The position numbers were made by a program, and so were the translations under genes. This document shows, in pieces, positions 23,578 through 35,749 of a stretch of DNA of 64,000 bases. Origin of the DNA: Sanghuangporus weigelae. Its lineage: Eukaryota; Basidiomycota; Agaricomycetes; Hymenochaetales; Hymenochaetaceae. The DNA lies in NCBI GenBank assembly GCA_033182465.1, contig CP137320.1, forward strand, positions 1,302,001 to 1,366,000, read 5' to 3'. The notes under the pieces are model-generated. The model searched no databases. It saw only the letters and a list, made by a program, of their open reading frames with translations, and was not told the DNA's origin. Numbering within the stretch: the first letter of the stretch is position 1; each line of letters begins with the position of its first letter.

Positions 23578-24048
23578 ATGTTCGGCACTTTGTCTGCTTC
23601 GAACCTCATCACAAACACAGGCAGCACGGCCCGAGACTGGTGCATGCTTGAGCGGAATATTCTTTCTCATATCAAACTTGGTCTGCTGCTGTCTCTCCTT
23701 TCCGCTTCCATTCTCCTTCATGCACGACTTTCCGGCTCCAATGAGTCCGGCTCTGATCCAGGACCACGCCATTCTCTTCCTTCATACTTTCCAATAGCGC
23801 TGTTTCTCGCGTTGTCGGCGCTGCTGGCTCTTCTGGCAGGAACGTGGGAGTATTGGTCTTCAGATAGGGATATGAGGACACGGCACGCCTTCATGGTGGC
23901 AAGCAAGTGGGTTCTTTATCGTAAGTCCAACTCCAAACACAAATACTGATGCACTCTCTCCAGGCCGCACATTGCTGCGATGAGTATGGTATCGGGAATT
24001 GTATTCAGCCTTTGTTTGGTGTTCCTTGTGGATAATACCATCGCCTGA
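23578..24048 (+). CDS. DUF202-family small membrane protein, one intron (137 aa)
   Basis: The N-terminus carries NTGSTARDWCMLERNILSHI, the DUF202 signature (N-x-G-S-x-A-R-D, then E-R-x-x-L). Two membrane segments follow in exon 1 and a third in exon 2 (VSGIVFSLCLVFLV). I place exons at 23578-23906 and 23964-24048 (414 nt), with a 57-nt intron GTGGGT...CAG. This splice keeps frame and restores the three-helix topology; reading through would end after VLYRKSNSKHKY. DUF202 proteins are small integral membrane proteins of unclear role. The first clean host gene after the repeats, 280 bp upstream of the Rho gene on the same strand. Confidence 0.75.
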
Positions 24049-24327
24049 GCCTGGACACACTCGCATGAAATACGACGAACGTAGTTGAGATCCAACTACA
24101 TCACTGGAAATATCAACAGTCCACCCCACCCAACTAACGTTACAGTATCATATGCGCGCACTGATAGTACACAACATTAAAGAATATTGACCGTAAGAGA
24201 ATGAATCACGTGACGTTCGAATGGCCTGACGCGCTTTCACGGTTCAACGAATGCACATTTGTTGTTTGTCTTCAGTCACCGTGCATCTTAGCCGAGCACG
24301 ATCAAAGCACTTGCTGTCCTTAATTTA

Positions 24328-25116
24328 ATGGACAACTCTGGAAGACGACCGGATCTCAAAAAGAAGCTCGTTGTAGTTGGTGATGGTGAGTGATCGGGTA
24401 CTTCGGTGACTTCTGCCTCTCACGGGTTAGGCTGTGTTCACCAGGTGGTTGCGGAAAGACGTGTCTTCTCATCGTTTATGCCGAAAACAGATTCCCAGAG
24501 GTAGGATGCTCATCCTGTATGGTTCTCCTGTTGACAACCGCCATCAGGCATATATACCCACTGTCTTCGAGAACTATGTGACATTGGTGAACTTCGACGG
24601 TAAATGTATCGAGCTCGCTCTTTGGGATACCGCAGGACAAGAAGAATACGATAGGTTGCGGCCATTGAGCTATCCGGAGAGTGATGTTATCCTTATTGTT
24701 TTCTCGGTCGATTTCCCTACGAGCTTGGCAAACATACAGGATAAGGTCCGTACTTCTTAGCTCCTAGGACCGAGTAATTCTGTCCGGTAATTGAACTGAA
24801 AGAGTTTTCATCTTTTGCTCTGTAGTGGTATCCAGAAGTTGCGCATTTTTGCGAGGACACTCCATTAGTTCTGGTAGGGACGAAAATCGATCTTAGACGC
24901 GACGACCAAACACGCAGAATGCTTGCCGCTCAAGGACAAAGCCCGATGACCACGGAGGCAGGCGCTAGGGTCGCCAAAGAAATCGGAGCAAAATACGCGG
25001 AGTGCTCTGCAAAAACAGGCGCAGGCGTGCAGGACGTTTTTAATCTTGCTTTGAAAGAGAGTATGAGAGGACGATGGGGAAGGATAATTCGACAGCGACG
25101 GTGTGTAATCTTATAG
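24328..25116 (+). CDS. Rho-family small GTPase, three introns (200 aa)
   Basis: Exons 24328-24385, 24445-24500, 24548-24745 and 24826-25116 (603 nt) join in frame with GT-AG introns of 59, 47 and 80 nt. Visible motifs: P-loop GDGGCGKTC, effector region IPTVFENYV, switch [25 protein letters not shown] for guanine binding and CSAKTG. The Rho insert helix follows TKIDLR. The C-terminus ends RQRRCVIL, a polybasic stretch plus a CaaX box ending in Leu, which predicts geranylgeranylation and membrane attachment. Such GTPases control actin, polarity and cell-wall synthesis. Rho1, Rho2 and Rho3 types cannot be separated by eye. Confidence 0.92.
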
Positions 25117-25329
25117 CATTATATTCTGACCTTCCACGTCGTTCCTTCCCTGTCTTGTATACTGTATAAGGACTATGCGCAAGTGTAAATTATAAATTAG
25201 TCGATGAAGAATATTTGACGTGCAAAGTGAAAGCATGTATAGCATGAACCGATGAACAGAGTGAGGGAAATATAGACGGGTGCATTATCGTCACTGCACT
25301 GAGGTACTAATTGTTCACCTTCAATACTT
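25117..25329. other. Intergenic, convergent 3' regions of Rho and SKT5 genes
   Basis: This 213-bp spacer lies between two convergent stop codons. It is AT-rich, as expected of 3' UTRs, and has no ORF of note. It carries none of the repeat families in the window. Confidence 0.6.
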
Positions 25330-27284
25330 TCAGCAAATCACACATTCGTCCTTGGCTTGTTGTCGCGTCGGCCTAACAGTCAAGCCTCGTTTGTTGCCCA
25401 TTCGCTTCAGCTCTGTCAGACGGTTCATGGCGCGTTTGTTTCCCTGGGCTTGAATAGGAGCGTGAATCACATGAAACATGGATATGCAATCCGCTCACCA
25501 GCTGCTCGCATATACCATCTTTTTGCTAACTCGATATCTTGTTTAACGCCGATTCCAACCTCAGAGAAGTATCCTACCGCATATTCGGCCGTACTTAGAC
25601 CCTTGTTTGCTGCCCTTCGTGCCCAAAGATAGGCCTCGGAATCGCTTTGTTTCAGCACGCCTTCGCTTCCCGTCAGATACCATCCACTTAAAGCTAACTC
25701 AGCTTCGGCGTTGCCTTTTTCCGCTGCCTTGGTATACCATCCAATAGATCGCCGAGGATCCACCGGACATGTTAAGGTACCATACTCGTAGCACTGGCCG
25801 AGCTTGAATTGAGACTGGGTATAACCAAGTTGTGCCGCCTTGGTGAAGAGGTTCTTTGCGTATAGAGAGTCGTAAGGCACAATCTTAGAATCCGGGTTTT
25901 CATGAAGCAACGCAAGTTCGTGAACTGCATGGGGATTATCTTCGTCTGCCTGTTCGGCTGCCCTACGAAGCCAGGCAACCGCTTCTCGAGGGTTACTTGG
26001 TTGACCTAAACCTCCGGACAATAGGACCATACCGAGCTTAAACATTGCCGCTGTGTCCCCTAGAGAAGCCGCCTTCCTATAAAAAGCGAACGCACGCGGA
26101 GGTTCTCGCCTCGTTCCCGCCCCGATCTCATTGCATACCGCCACTCGATACGCTGCTGCAGCATGGTTCTGCTTGGCAGCTTGTAGGTATAAATGGTACG
26201 CGCGCTCGTGATCGACTGGCAGGCCTAACATTCCAGTTCCGTGACAGTTCGCCATAAAAAATTGAGCTTCTGCATACGGCTCTCCCTGGGTCGCTAATCT
26301 TCTGAAAACCTTCAAAGCCTCCTGCACTAGAAGCTCCCGAAATTTGCGGACTGCCCTCTGGTCTGCGGCATTCGAACCGATGTGCCTCGCTGCATCGATC
26401 AGATACCTCGCATAACGAAAATGAGCTTCGGGGTCCGGATCGTTTTTGATACGTTGCCGATATTCATCGATGAATTCCTTTGTGTATGGGGGAGAGCTCA
26501 AGTCTACTGCCTTCATCTTCCGCGTACCAAGAATCACGGAACCTGTAGTACCCGAACGATGTAAGGAAGGACGAGAACTATTTTCCGACACGGTTCTTCC
26601 GTTGCTAAATGTGGAAGCACCATCATCCAGAAGACCAAACTCTTGGCTAGTCATCTGGTCTTCATTTGCTCGTGAAGAGTTGGAAGGAAAATGATATAAG
26701 GAGTATCCGTCATGCATGCTCGCTTGGGCCGTGGAAGTCTGAATGATAGTGTGCTCAGGTAGGCTAGGCCGATTATCAATCGAGTAAGCAGGCGCATCAT
26801 CAACAGGTGGTCCTCCGCCTAGCACATTAGAAGCCGCGGCGGTAAATGGATCGAATACACCCACTGGCGAGCGAGCACGATAGGGAGCAGAATAATCATG
26901 TCCACTTAACCATGGACGACCATCCTCCCGGGGCGGAATTGATGATATGTCTGTAAACGTGTCCGCGTCGTATGCATAGGCCTCATAATCCGCCGTCGTT
27001 GATTGCGGAATACTCGAGGCTACTCTGTCTACACCCAGGTAAATTTCCCTGTTTCCAGTTCCATCACTTATTGCCAGGTCAGTCGCTGATGTCTCGCTCA
27101 AAGATATCCTATTGACCCCATCTGATAAATTGTAAAGACCATTTGGGTTTGAACTCTGCGGAGGAGCAGGAGAGGAAGAACGATCGAAAGTCTCAGGAGA
27201 AGTCAAAGTGGTAGGTGCCATTGGTGAGGCTAGAGAGCCGAAAGATGCGGAGCACAAGACTGAGTGTTCTAGACGAGAACGCAT
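25330..27284 (-). CDS. SKT5/CHS4-like chitin synthase regulator with Sel1 repeats, CaaX end (634 aa)
   Basis: Exon 1 is 27284-25499 and exon 2 is 25448-25330, with a 50-nt intron (GTGAGC...AAG) on the minus strand; together 1905 nt. A Ser/Pro-rich disordered N-terminal half is followed by Sel1-like repeats over about residues 290-610 (for example AYHLYLQAAKQNHAAAAYRV and AKRWYMRAAAQGNKRAMNRL). The second exon supplies the last repeat and the C-terminus KDECVIC, a CaaX prenylation box as in yeast Skt5/Chs4, the activator of chitin synthase III. Met at 27221 is an alternative start; the first 21 residues look unstructured. It is convergent with the Rho gene, 213 bp between stops. Confidence 0.88.
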
Positions 27285-27590
27285 TATGATAGAGCGATGG
27301 TCTCACCGTAATAACCCTCTCCGGTTCCATTCCTTGTGGGTAGACGCATTTCATCTGGAGACCTGAAAGTTTTGGACCGTTCGTCATCTAGTCGCTCGTG
27401 ACTGGTGTCTACGTGGCGTAAATATGCTGGGTGGGGAGGCAATCCTCCATCAGTCGCTTGTGATTGGTATTTGTACAATTGGACTGGAGACTGTACATCT
27501 GACATGAGGGACGACGTACAGAATGTGTTAACGTCGAGCTCTGGCGCTCTCGCGGGACGCTTACGTAAACATGTGTACTGGCTGACACAC
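27285..27590. other. 5' region of the SKT5-like gene
   Basis: This stretch has host-like composition. Short frames exist on both strands but none extends the Sel1 protein convincingly. It presumably holds the promoter and 5' UTR; no clear TATA box is seen. Confidence 0.45.
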
Positions 27591-27718
27591 ACCTGGGGCA
27601 AAACCCTATTTCCAAACCTGAAAAATTTGATCCAGAACTGGAAAGCTCACCTCTGATTGGCTGAATTCCAGTTCTGGATCAAAATTTTCAGGTTCAGAAA
27701 TAGGGTTTTGCCCCAGGT
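27591..27718. mobile_element. 128-bp perfect-ended inverted repeat (candidate mini-MITE)
   Basis: Arms of about 53 bp begin ACCTGGGGCAAAACCCTA and end with its reverse complement, separated by about 20 bp. GACAC occurs on both sides (27583-27587, 27719-27723), two bases off the left arm, so it may be a TSD. There is no coding capacity. It sits just upstream of the SKT5-like gene, the only repeat touching the host island. Confidence 0.55.
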
Positions 27719-27923
27719 GACACCCATTCTAAGTCATCAGAATTTTAGTTGGAATTTGATGCCAATACAGGCATTTACTGATCCTTTAAACAGTACCCTT
27801 CCTTTGAACACCCTACATTTACTCACTCAAACCTCCAACTTGCAACTTGAAATTTTTATCATAGGTGGACAGAATACACATGAGTCATGCTGCGAAATTT
27901 CAGCAAATTACTATGACTTGTTA
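27719..27923. other. Non-coding, with a fragment similar to the 63-kb MITE
   Basis: Around 27770-27835 the sequence (ACTGATCCTTTAAACAGTAC, then CTTTGAACAC and ACTCACTC) resembles the left end of the TA-flanked MITE at 62993-63660. The rest shows nothing recognisable. TA at 27922-27923 is the left TSD of the next element. Confidence 0.45.
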
Positions 27924-29003
27924 CAGCTAGTTGCAAAATTGTTGGCAATCACGTGATTTCATCACTTTTCTCGCCATGAGAGCCTCAAAACACAGATAAA
28001 ATCATATCTCACCCAAATCTCAATGGTTTCACATCATCTAAGTTGCTAAATTCATCTTTTTGAAAGGGCTTTCATTTAGGAAAAACGATCGAGAAAATAG
28101 AGCAAAAAATGGCCCCAAAATAGTGAAACTATTGTTTTTTGCCTCTTTCTTGCATGTGCATTTTTTTCTGTGATCCCTGCTGGTCCAGCACCTCCCCAAA
28201 GCTATCCAGAATGATAATATGATTATAAAATGAATTTACAGACTGAGTTTGAGTTGAATTGTATACCAGAATGTGCTGCTTTGAGGCATGTCTGAATTAC
28301 TCAAAACTCATCATTTCCCCCTAGCCTCCCAGGCTCCAGAAAAATTTCTTACAGGCCAGATTCATGCATATAAATTCATTTTAGATAATAGACTAGGTTT
28401 ATGTGCTAGCTAGGTCCTCAGCATCCACTGGTGAGCTGGGAAGATGCTGTCTAAAATGATGCATACAACCAGAATCTCATGTTCAGGCCAGCTCACTAGT
28501 GGATGCTGAGGACCTAGCTAGCACATAAACCTAGTCTATTATCTAAAATGAATTTATATGCATGAATCTGGCCTGTAAGAATTTTTCCTGGAGCCTAGGA
28601 GGCTAGGGGGAAATAATGAGTTTTGAGTAATTTAGACATGCCTCAAAGCAGCACATTCTGGTACACAATTCAACTCAAACTCAGTCTGTAAATTTATTTT
28701 ATAATCATATTATCATTCTGGATAGCTTTGGGGAGGTGCTGGACCAGCAGAGATCACAGAAAAAAATGCATATGCAAGGAAGAGGCAAAAAATAATATTT
28801 TTACTATTTTGGGGCCATTTTTTGCTCTATTTTCTTGATTGTTTTTCCTTACTGAAATCACTTTCAAAAAGATGAATTTAGCAACTTAGATGATGTGAAA
28901 CTGTTGAGATTTGGGTGAGATATGATTTTATCTGTGTTTTAAGGCTCTCATGGCAAGAAAAGTGGTAAAATCATGTAATTGCCAACAATTTTGCAACTAG
29001 CTA
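27924..29003. mobile_element. Palindromic Tc1/mariner-type MITE, copy 2 (1080 bp)
   Basis: Two arms of about 0.5 kb are near-perfect reverse complements around about 28465. Termini read CAGCTAGTTGCAAAATTG, and TA flanks both ends (27922-27923, 29004-29005). TA duplication plus a CAG... terminus is typical of Tc1/mariner elements. It encodes nothing and must have been mobilised in trans. Copies also at 4176-4538 (half) and 37964-39047. Confidence 0.85.
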
Positions 29004-29154
29004 TAACAGTATGGTAGATACTAGAGCATGTAGGCTTTACAATAAAGAAAGCATGGCCTTCTTTGGTGTACAAAGATGATCATATCTGACTAAGTCCAGA
29101 TTATGAAAAAAGCACAGGAACAAAGCAAAACTACACAAATAGAATACCACTATA

Positions 29155-29448
29155 AATTATCAGACTCTCCTAGACATTGTCTAAGGCAGCGGCAGCGTTC
29201 AACCACAGGGAGGCAGTGCTGGTGTTAATAATAAAGAAGTTTGATATAGTCAGTGACGAGCTCAATTGTAATAGAGAGAAGACATGAGAGTTGCCAATTA
29301 GTAAAAGAGTGATAACATTAATATCCTGATTGACTAGTAGATCTGGCTGATTTAATCATCGATCTGCCACAGAGTAGATGATACGAGATAATAGCTCTAA
29401 AGATGCTGATAGTAGATGAAGCATAGATAGGCTGAACAGAAGGGGCAT
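29155..29448 (+). repeat. Decayed fragment of family E
   Basis: TATCAGACTCTC, GGCAGCGGCAG and GTTCAACCACAGGGAGGC match the start of family E (compare 8684-8740) with many C-to-T type changes. It is truncated by copy B4, whose left TSD GCAT occupies 29445-29448. Bases 29006-29154 before it show no recognisable feature. Confidence 0.6.
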
Positions 29449-31509
29449 CGTAGTGGGTGGTGTATGGTCTCTGAAGGCGCTACAGATATCTATCCTACTA
29501 AGCGTGCTGAATGTATGAAGAAACCTCCCAAAACGAGATGCCGATGCTATTAGACTCTAAATCCCCACTATCCAGCAAATGCCAGGAACTGTTGGAGACA
29601 TGATGGAGAGGTCTAGAGATGCTGAAGTATGAGAGGAATAAGCTAATAGGGACACCGCTCAAAAAGGAGGATCACAGAAGGCTGAAATAGTGTAAACTCG
29701 GACACAGGATTACTAGGAGCGTATAAAATGAATATAAGAGCTAAAATGGAGTGAGTGGGTGGAGAAGACACCAATGAGATGTCTGGTAGGATACCTGTGT
29801 CATCGGAGGGTTGCCAATGTCAAATAGAGGGAGCAGGAACGACGAGAAGGCTGTATGAGTCTGGCGAAGTAGCATAAACTTGATAGACAAAAGGAAAAAA
29901 TCATATAAGATCAATATATAGAATAAACTGGAGTGAAAGGCTGAAAAGGACACAGCAGGGGAGTCTGATAAGAAGCCTGGGTTGCTGAAGGGTTGCTGAT
30001 GTCAGACAAAGGGGTGTCGGACAGGTATAAAGTGTGGGGAGAAGGCTCAGAGTTAAATCTCGAGCCCTACTCACTCACTAGATGTCAGAGCGTTAGAGGC
30101 GTATCAGAGGTGGCAAAGGCAAGCAGAATGGTGAGTCAAGCAAGAGGAGATGTCAAGGATAGTATATAGTCAAGGGGGAGGCTCAGTACATGAGGGGAGA
30201 CTCAGAGTGAGGGATATCTCAAACTCTGATGCTCAGACTGGTACATGCTCTGCTCCTTTCATCTACAAGCTAATATAAGCTCTATATATACTTTGCTGCT
30301 GTCGCTGATACATTCTACTGTCTGACAACATCTCCTGAGTCATCTGGGTTGCCAAGAGCCGCTGCTGGAGCACCCAGGTGAAATTTGCAAGTGGCAATGT
30401 GAGAGAGGCATAAAATATTGAGTATCTATAATAATATGGACACTAGCAGAGTTGAGCTTGGCAGCGCAAGTCGGTGGCTTAGCACACTGATGTACCATAT
30501 GCCTACCTTCTATACATGGTCTAAAGGGGGCCGCCATATTGGGGGGAAGTTGAAAAATATTGGAGCCAATGATTAGAGGCTAATATTGCATATATGAGAC
30601 AAAAGGCGCATCAGTCAGTGTCCCTAAGGTGTCTGATGCATTGGTGACACTCAATACAGAGTGTGGGCAATCCTTAGTGACTAATATAAGTGGCTGGAGC
30701 GGCAGTGCTGTGGGAGACTGCCGGTGTAAGATCGATAGGGTGAGTGGACGATCAGACTAGGTCTGTAGGTGTGATCCTAGCAGGCTAGGGCGTTTGATCC
30801 TATAGGGAGTGAGCGAGAACGAATCGGGGAAACCGAACAAAGAAGGGTGATCTGGAAGACTCCCTTGAGACAGACCGAGACTCCGGCCTACTCTGTGGGA
30901 ACCGTGGATAGACGGAATACCTCCGGCCGGACGGCCGGTGTGGACTATCTAAAAAGGGGGGAAAAGGGGGAGCGAATACACATAGGCAAGATGTGATACT
31001 CAGTGGTCGTCTAGGGAGACCAATCCGGCCGTGCTGCGGTGAACCGAGTGAATACTTCGGCGACTTGATCACCTTGGAGATGAGTCGATGAAGAAAGAAG
31101 ACAAGCTGAGAGTATCCAAGTCACCCCCGGGACATCCGGACTAGTCTAGGCAAGGAAGACAAGACACCTAAGGCAGGTACTACGGCTTTCTATGACTGAC
31201 AGAGTCAGTTGGGACGGTCTGAGAGGCTTCAGAACAGAGGATGTGTGCACTGAACAGATCTCTGGTATTCGCTATCTGAAAACTACGACATCTAGGCGGG
31301 TTTTATAGACTATGGGGGTCCAAAACATGTACAAAACGACTAATCTAGGACTGGGGGAGGATCGTGACAAGACGTGAGGTGAAACGTAATAAAACCACAA
31401 CAAGGAGTGTGAAACCGACAAGATAGAAGTCTAGTGGACTACAGGAAACTGTGAAACGGGATGAAATCATAGCAAGGAGTGTGAAACTGACGTAATAAGG
31501 GTCAGACGG

Positions 31510-33154
31510 TGTAGGTTGGCGGTGTCGTATCTGAAGGTGCTACAGATGTCCGTCCTACTAAGGGTGCTGAATGTATGAAGGAACCTCCAAAAATGGGATG
31601 CCGACGCTATCAGACTCTCAAAGACCTACTACCCGGCAGGTGCCAGGAACTGTCGGAGATGTAATGGATGGGTCTAGGGATGTCGCTGGATAAAGGGAAT
31701 AGGATAACAGGACCGCCGCTCAAGAGGGGGGATCACAGGGGGCTGCCGACGTAGTGTAAACGCGATAGATGGAGAGAAAGGACTGTATAAGAAGAATATA
31801 TGGACTAAGCTGGAGTGAAAGGCTGGAAAGGGCGCCGCAGGGGTGTATGATAGGAAGGCTGGGTCGCCAGGTGGCCGCCGACATTGAATAGAGGGGTGCC
31901 GGACAGGTATAAAGTGTGGGGAGGAGGCTCAGGGTTAAATCCCGAGCCCTACTCACTCACTGAACGTCAGAGCGGCAAAGGCGTATCGGAGGCGGCGGAG
32001 GCAAGTAGAATGTGGAGTCAAACAAGAGGAGATGTCAAGGATAGTATATAGTCAAGGGGGAGGCTCAGTACATGAGGGGAGACTCAGAGTGAGGGATATC
32101 TCGAACTCTGGCGCTCGGTCTGGTACATGCTCTTGGAATCCTTGCTAGGCTTCGAAATCCTTGCTAGGCTTGGAATCCTGTCGTCTACAAGCTAGTATAC
32201 GCTCTATATATACTCTACTGCTGTTGCCGACACGTCATACTGTCTGACAACATCTCCTGAGTCATCTGGGTCACCAAGGGCCGCTGCCGGAGTGCCCAGG
32301 TGAAATCTGAGAGCGGCAACGTGAGGGAGGCATCCAATAGCATGGAATATCGAGTATCTGCAATAATACAGGTGCCGGCGGAGTTGGGCTTGGCGGCGCG
32401 AGTCGGTGGCTTGGCACGCCGATGTACCACATGCCTACCTTCCATACATGGTCTAATGGGGGCTGCCGCGTCAGGAGGAAGTCGGGAAACATCGGAACCG
32501 ATGATCGGAGGCTGATATCGCGTATATGAGACAAAGGGCGCATCAGCCGATATCCCTGAGGTGTCCGATGCATCGGCGGCACTCAATACAGAGTGTGGGC
32601 GATCCCTAGTGACTAATATGAGTGGCCGGAGCGGCAGTGCTGTGGGGGACTGCCGGACTGGTGGCAGATATGTCGTAATGAGGCATGTAAGCACATATGA
32701 CAATATATAGCTCCCTAGACAATGGGGGACTGCTTGATAAGCTGTAGGAGGCATCGGTGAAGGTACCTGAGGATGTCTGAGTGTCCGCCGCATCGATCGG
32801 CGCCGACTCGGAGGCGTCCAGAGTCGCCGCAAGGCTGTACGTATGATAAATCATAAGATCGGCGGCATGTAGTCACTGGGGGATGTGTCCTATAGTGCCT
32901 GGTGCTGGGTAGGAGCTGTCGGCGGACCTGTCTGAGTGTCGGGGAGCCATCGGCGGATCGATCTGGGTCATAGGAGGGCGCCGCAGTACAGTATGTGTAC
33001 TGGAATCAGTGGAAACGTGCTCAAATGGTGTCTTGAGTGCAGTAGGAGTATGCCCTCACACTCTGAGGTGTCGGCGGCGCTGGGATATGGTATCTGCAGT
33101 ATAGGGGGAGCCATAGTATGAGTGTACTGGCACAGGAGGGGCCAGTGCGCTACA
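31510..33154 (+). mobile_element. LTR-like element, family B, copy B5 (1645 bp)
   Basis: Starts TGTAGGTTGGCGG, ends GTGCGCTACA, with perfect ACGG duplications (31506-31509, 33155-33158) inside F2. F1 at 19857-19880 shows the uninterrupted target. It resembles B1 most closely and keeps about three units of the 18-bp array near 32135-32178. Confidence 0.9.
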
Positions 33155-33601
33155 ACGGACTGCAAGGCAATGTGAAACAACATAAAAACTGTCCAGGAAG
33201 GGTCCTCCGAACCGCGCAACCAAGTCGGTGAACAAACTGGACGGAGAGATCTGAAAGGATCCGCTCAAAAACTCGCATCAGGATTGACACAATCAACAGA
33301 TCTACACGATCAGCTTCTCAAACGCGACCGGTAACCAAGCCAGCTATCACGGGCCCAAGCAATCGAGCGGCCTAGGCAACAGTAACCCGTTACCACCTGA
33401 GCGCTAGAAGCACCAAAGCGGATACGTAATCCCGCTAACAGCTAACACCGCCGACCGCCTATTACCGCGGACTACCACTCTAACACCGCCGACCAAGTAA
33501 CCAGAGCGACCTCGATCAAAAGAAGCGATCAAACTTCTTAGAAGTCCAGAAGCACAACTACTAAAGCCTAAACGCTAAAAGGCTAAAGGCTAATAAGGTT
33601 T

Positions 33602-35749
33602 ATGGAGACCTCACTGGCATTTCAGCACTGTCAAGTCTGTGCACGAGTTTACATGGTCCTTTATGAAGTATACTACATAGTATGCATGGCAACAGTTGGT
33701 ACGCGTGACTGTCACATCGAAAGCGAGCGACACCTTCAAGATACAATGCATTCCAATCCACCAAACCCAATAGCACCCAAGAAACGAGAGGAACTCACGA
33801 TCACAACTCGAACCCCTCAAACTGCGAACCCGATAACTTGGAGAATGATTGGATGGTATAGACCGGAGTTGCACACACCATGTCCAGCATCTACGATACA
33901 GGCAAACCTTTATTTACCAAGAGATGCGAACCTGGAGACCAAGCAGTTACAACTTCTTATACAACAAAGGATATGGCATTACATTCGAGACATACGATAT
34001 GAAGGCAAAGCATGGCTAGTCACCAGAACCCAGCAGAACCCGCCAGCAGAGCTTATGCAGTTCATGATATGCCTTGGACCATACTCTACACCAACCCGAC
34101 ACCTTAACACGGACGTGCGAGTTATGCTTACCCTCGCTGGACCTTGAGATGAATTCCGAAGAATCACATACCGATGAAGAGTAAGACTAAAGCTTGGGAG
34201 CGTACGAAGTCGTTACGACCAGTTCCGCGGTGTTCCGACTGGTTTTGCCCGGTTCCGACTGGTTTCGCTGGAACGAGTGGACTTAGCAAGAACGCCATAG
34301 TTCAAATGGCACGTGCACCGTTCCATGATCGGCCATCATATCAGACACGACGGAAGAATCACGCGACGATCCTACACGTGTCAATCACAAGTCTCCGGAT
34401 CCCGGATCCGTACTCCTGACAAAGAGATTTGACCCTGCAGCGTCGTCCACAGTCCCTCTCCCATTCAAAACGTCGCAGATTTGCCCTGTAAGGCTAGCCG
34501 AAGTCTTTCCAAGTCTTTTCCCCTAGTTCCGACTCGTTCCGCTCAAAGACACCCGGTTCCGAAAGCTTTGCTTATGATCTCACTTTCTATATGCGTCCCT
34601 TTTATTTCTTTATGCTCTCGTTCCGACCATGCTTGGTATTGTTTCTTTCTGTTTTATGTGTCCCTTAACCATTCATATGCGCCCCATTCCTTTGTAGATA
34701 AGTGATATGCGTTCCCCTTTTTCTTATGACTTATGTTTTCTGACCGATGGGAGGCTCAGTTTGGACATTTAGTATAAATTTAGCACGACTCTCGTAGTGG
34801 GAGGGACAGCTTAGTGGGAGCTAAGGAGCTCTTAGATCGTCTCAAGTCCCCCAGCCTCGAGTTCTTCTTGTTCGTAGAAAACTCTCTCGTCTCTAAAGCC
34901 TAATATATGATATTTCGTGTTCTGTACAGTCGATCGGTGACATCTCTTCGCAGCAGAGCTGTTCGTACGTTCGTATAGTTCGCCTGGTTCGTATAAAGGA
35001 CTCCTCCTGTCTCTGTCACCCGGATCGAAACCGCATTGCGTGTTCCGATTGGTTTCGCTGGTTTTGCTCGTAACCCAGTTACTTAGCGTGCCGCGTGCTT
35101 TCGGTCTCGTAACACCTTCCCCTCTCCACTGTCGTCGGAAAAGGGCACCATATCACCCCTTTCCATCACCGTAAAGTCCCTCCGTCTCTTGTATCACGTT
35201 TGGGTCACCCAGTTACCGTTCCCGTCCATCGTACCGCGTTCGAATCGTTACGCCGCGTTCCGACACTTTAGACTCCGAGTGAGATCGGCTGCCGTCGCTT
35301 CCCAGTGTGTTAGCACGGTCGATTAGTCACGTTCGAGTTGGTGGTTCGACTAGCGTAGCTTTAGTTAGATCAGTTCTTGTTCCTCGTGTTAGTCGGCTTT
35401 AGTCCAGAGCTCGCAGTTGAGCCGGAGAGTCGATTTAGCCTTCGCACCGCCACCATCAATCTCGGGAGAAGCCCATCCTAGGAATCCTTCCTCGAGCGCT
35501 TCCCACGCGTTTCCTCAGCCCTCATACTACCCTTCTCTCGTATATTCCAGTATCCCTTCGTGTCCACTTGCCTTTGGTCTAGGTGTATCTCTCTGCTGAC
35601 TATTCAAAGGTATTCTAGGGCAGCCCCTCGAACTTTATATTCCCTGTCCAGTTTCAGAACGCCCACAGGAGTTTCACCGAGCAGCCTACATCGCTCCAAG
35701 AGCAAAGATGCCACTCAATGACGGCAATGACATCGTTATGGAGTACTAA
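33602..35749 (+). pseudogene. LTR-encoded ORF of family H, interrupted copy
   Basis: The same reading frame as the intact 213-codon ORF at 51697-52338 runs from Met at 33602, with about a dozen substitutions in the first 181 residues. It is broken by TGA at 34145 (read as CGA to TGA). A3 (34175-35676) then splits it, and the frame resumes at 35681 and ends at TAA 35747-35749. The match of both ends shows the ORF existed in the ancestral LTR. Confidence 0.7.
34175..35676 (+). mobile_element. LTR-like element, family A, copy A3 (1502 bp)
   Basis: Starts TGAAGAGTAAG, ends GGAGTTTCA, with perfect CCGA duplications (34171-34174, 35677-35680). The empty site is seen in the H 3' LTR near 51770. A TATAAATTTAG box near 34773 corresponds to the TATA-like box of A2. 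Non-coding. Confidence 0.9.

Noticed and set aside
23569-23906. Minus-strand ORFs of 62-69 codons near 23.7 kb
   Set aside because: They overlap the plus-strand DUF202 gene, which has a recognisable signature and membrane topology.
24390-24760. Separate 63- and 108-codon ORFs in the Rho gene region
   Set aside because: They run through introns; the four-exon model gives a complete Rho GTPase in one frame.
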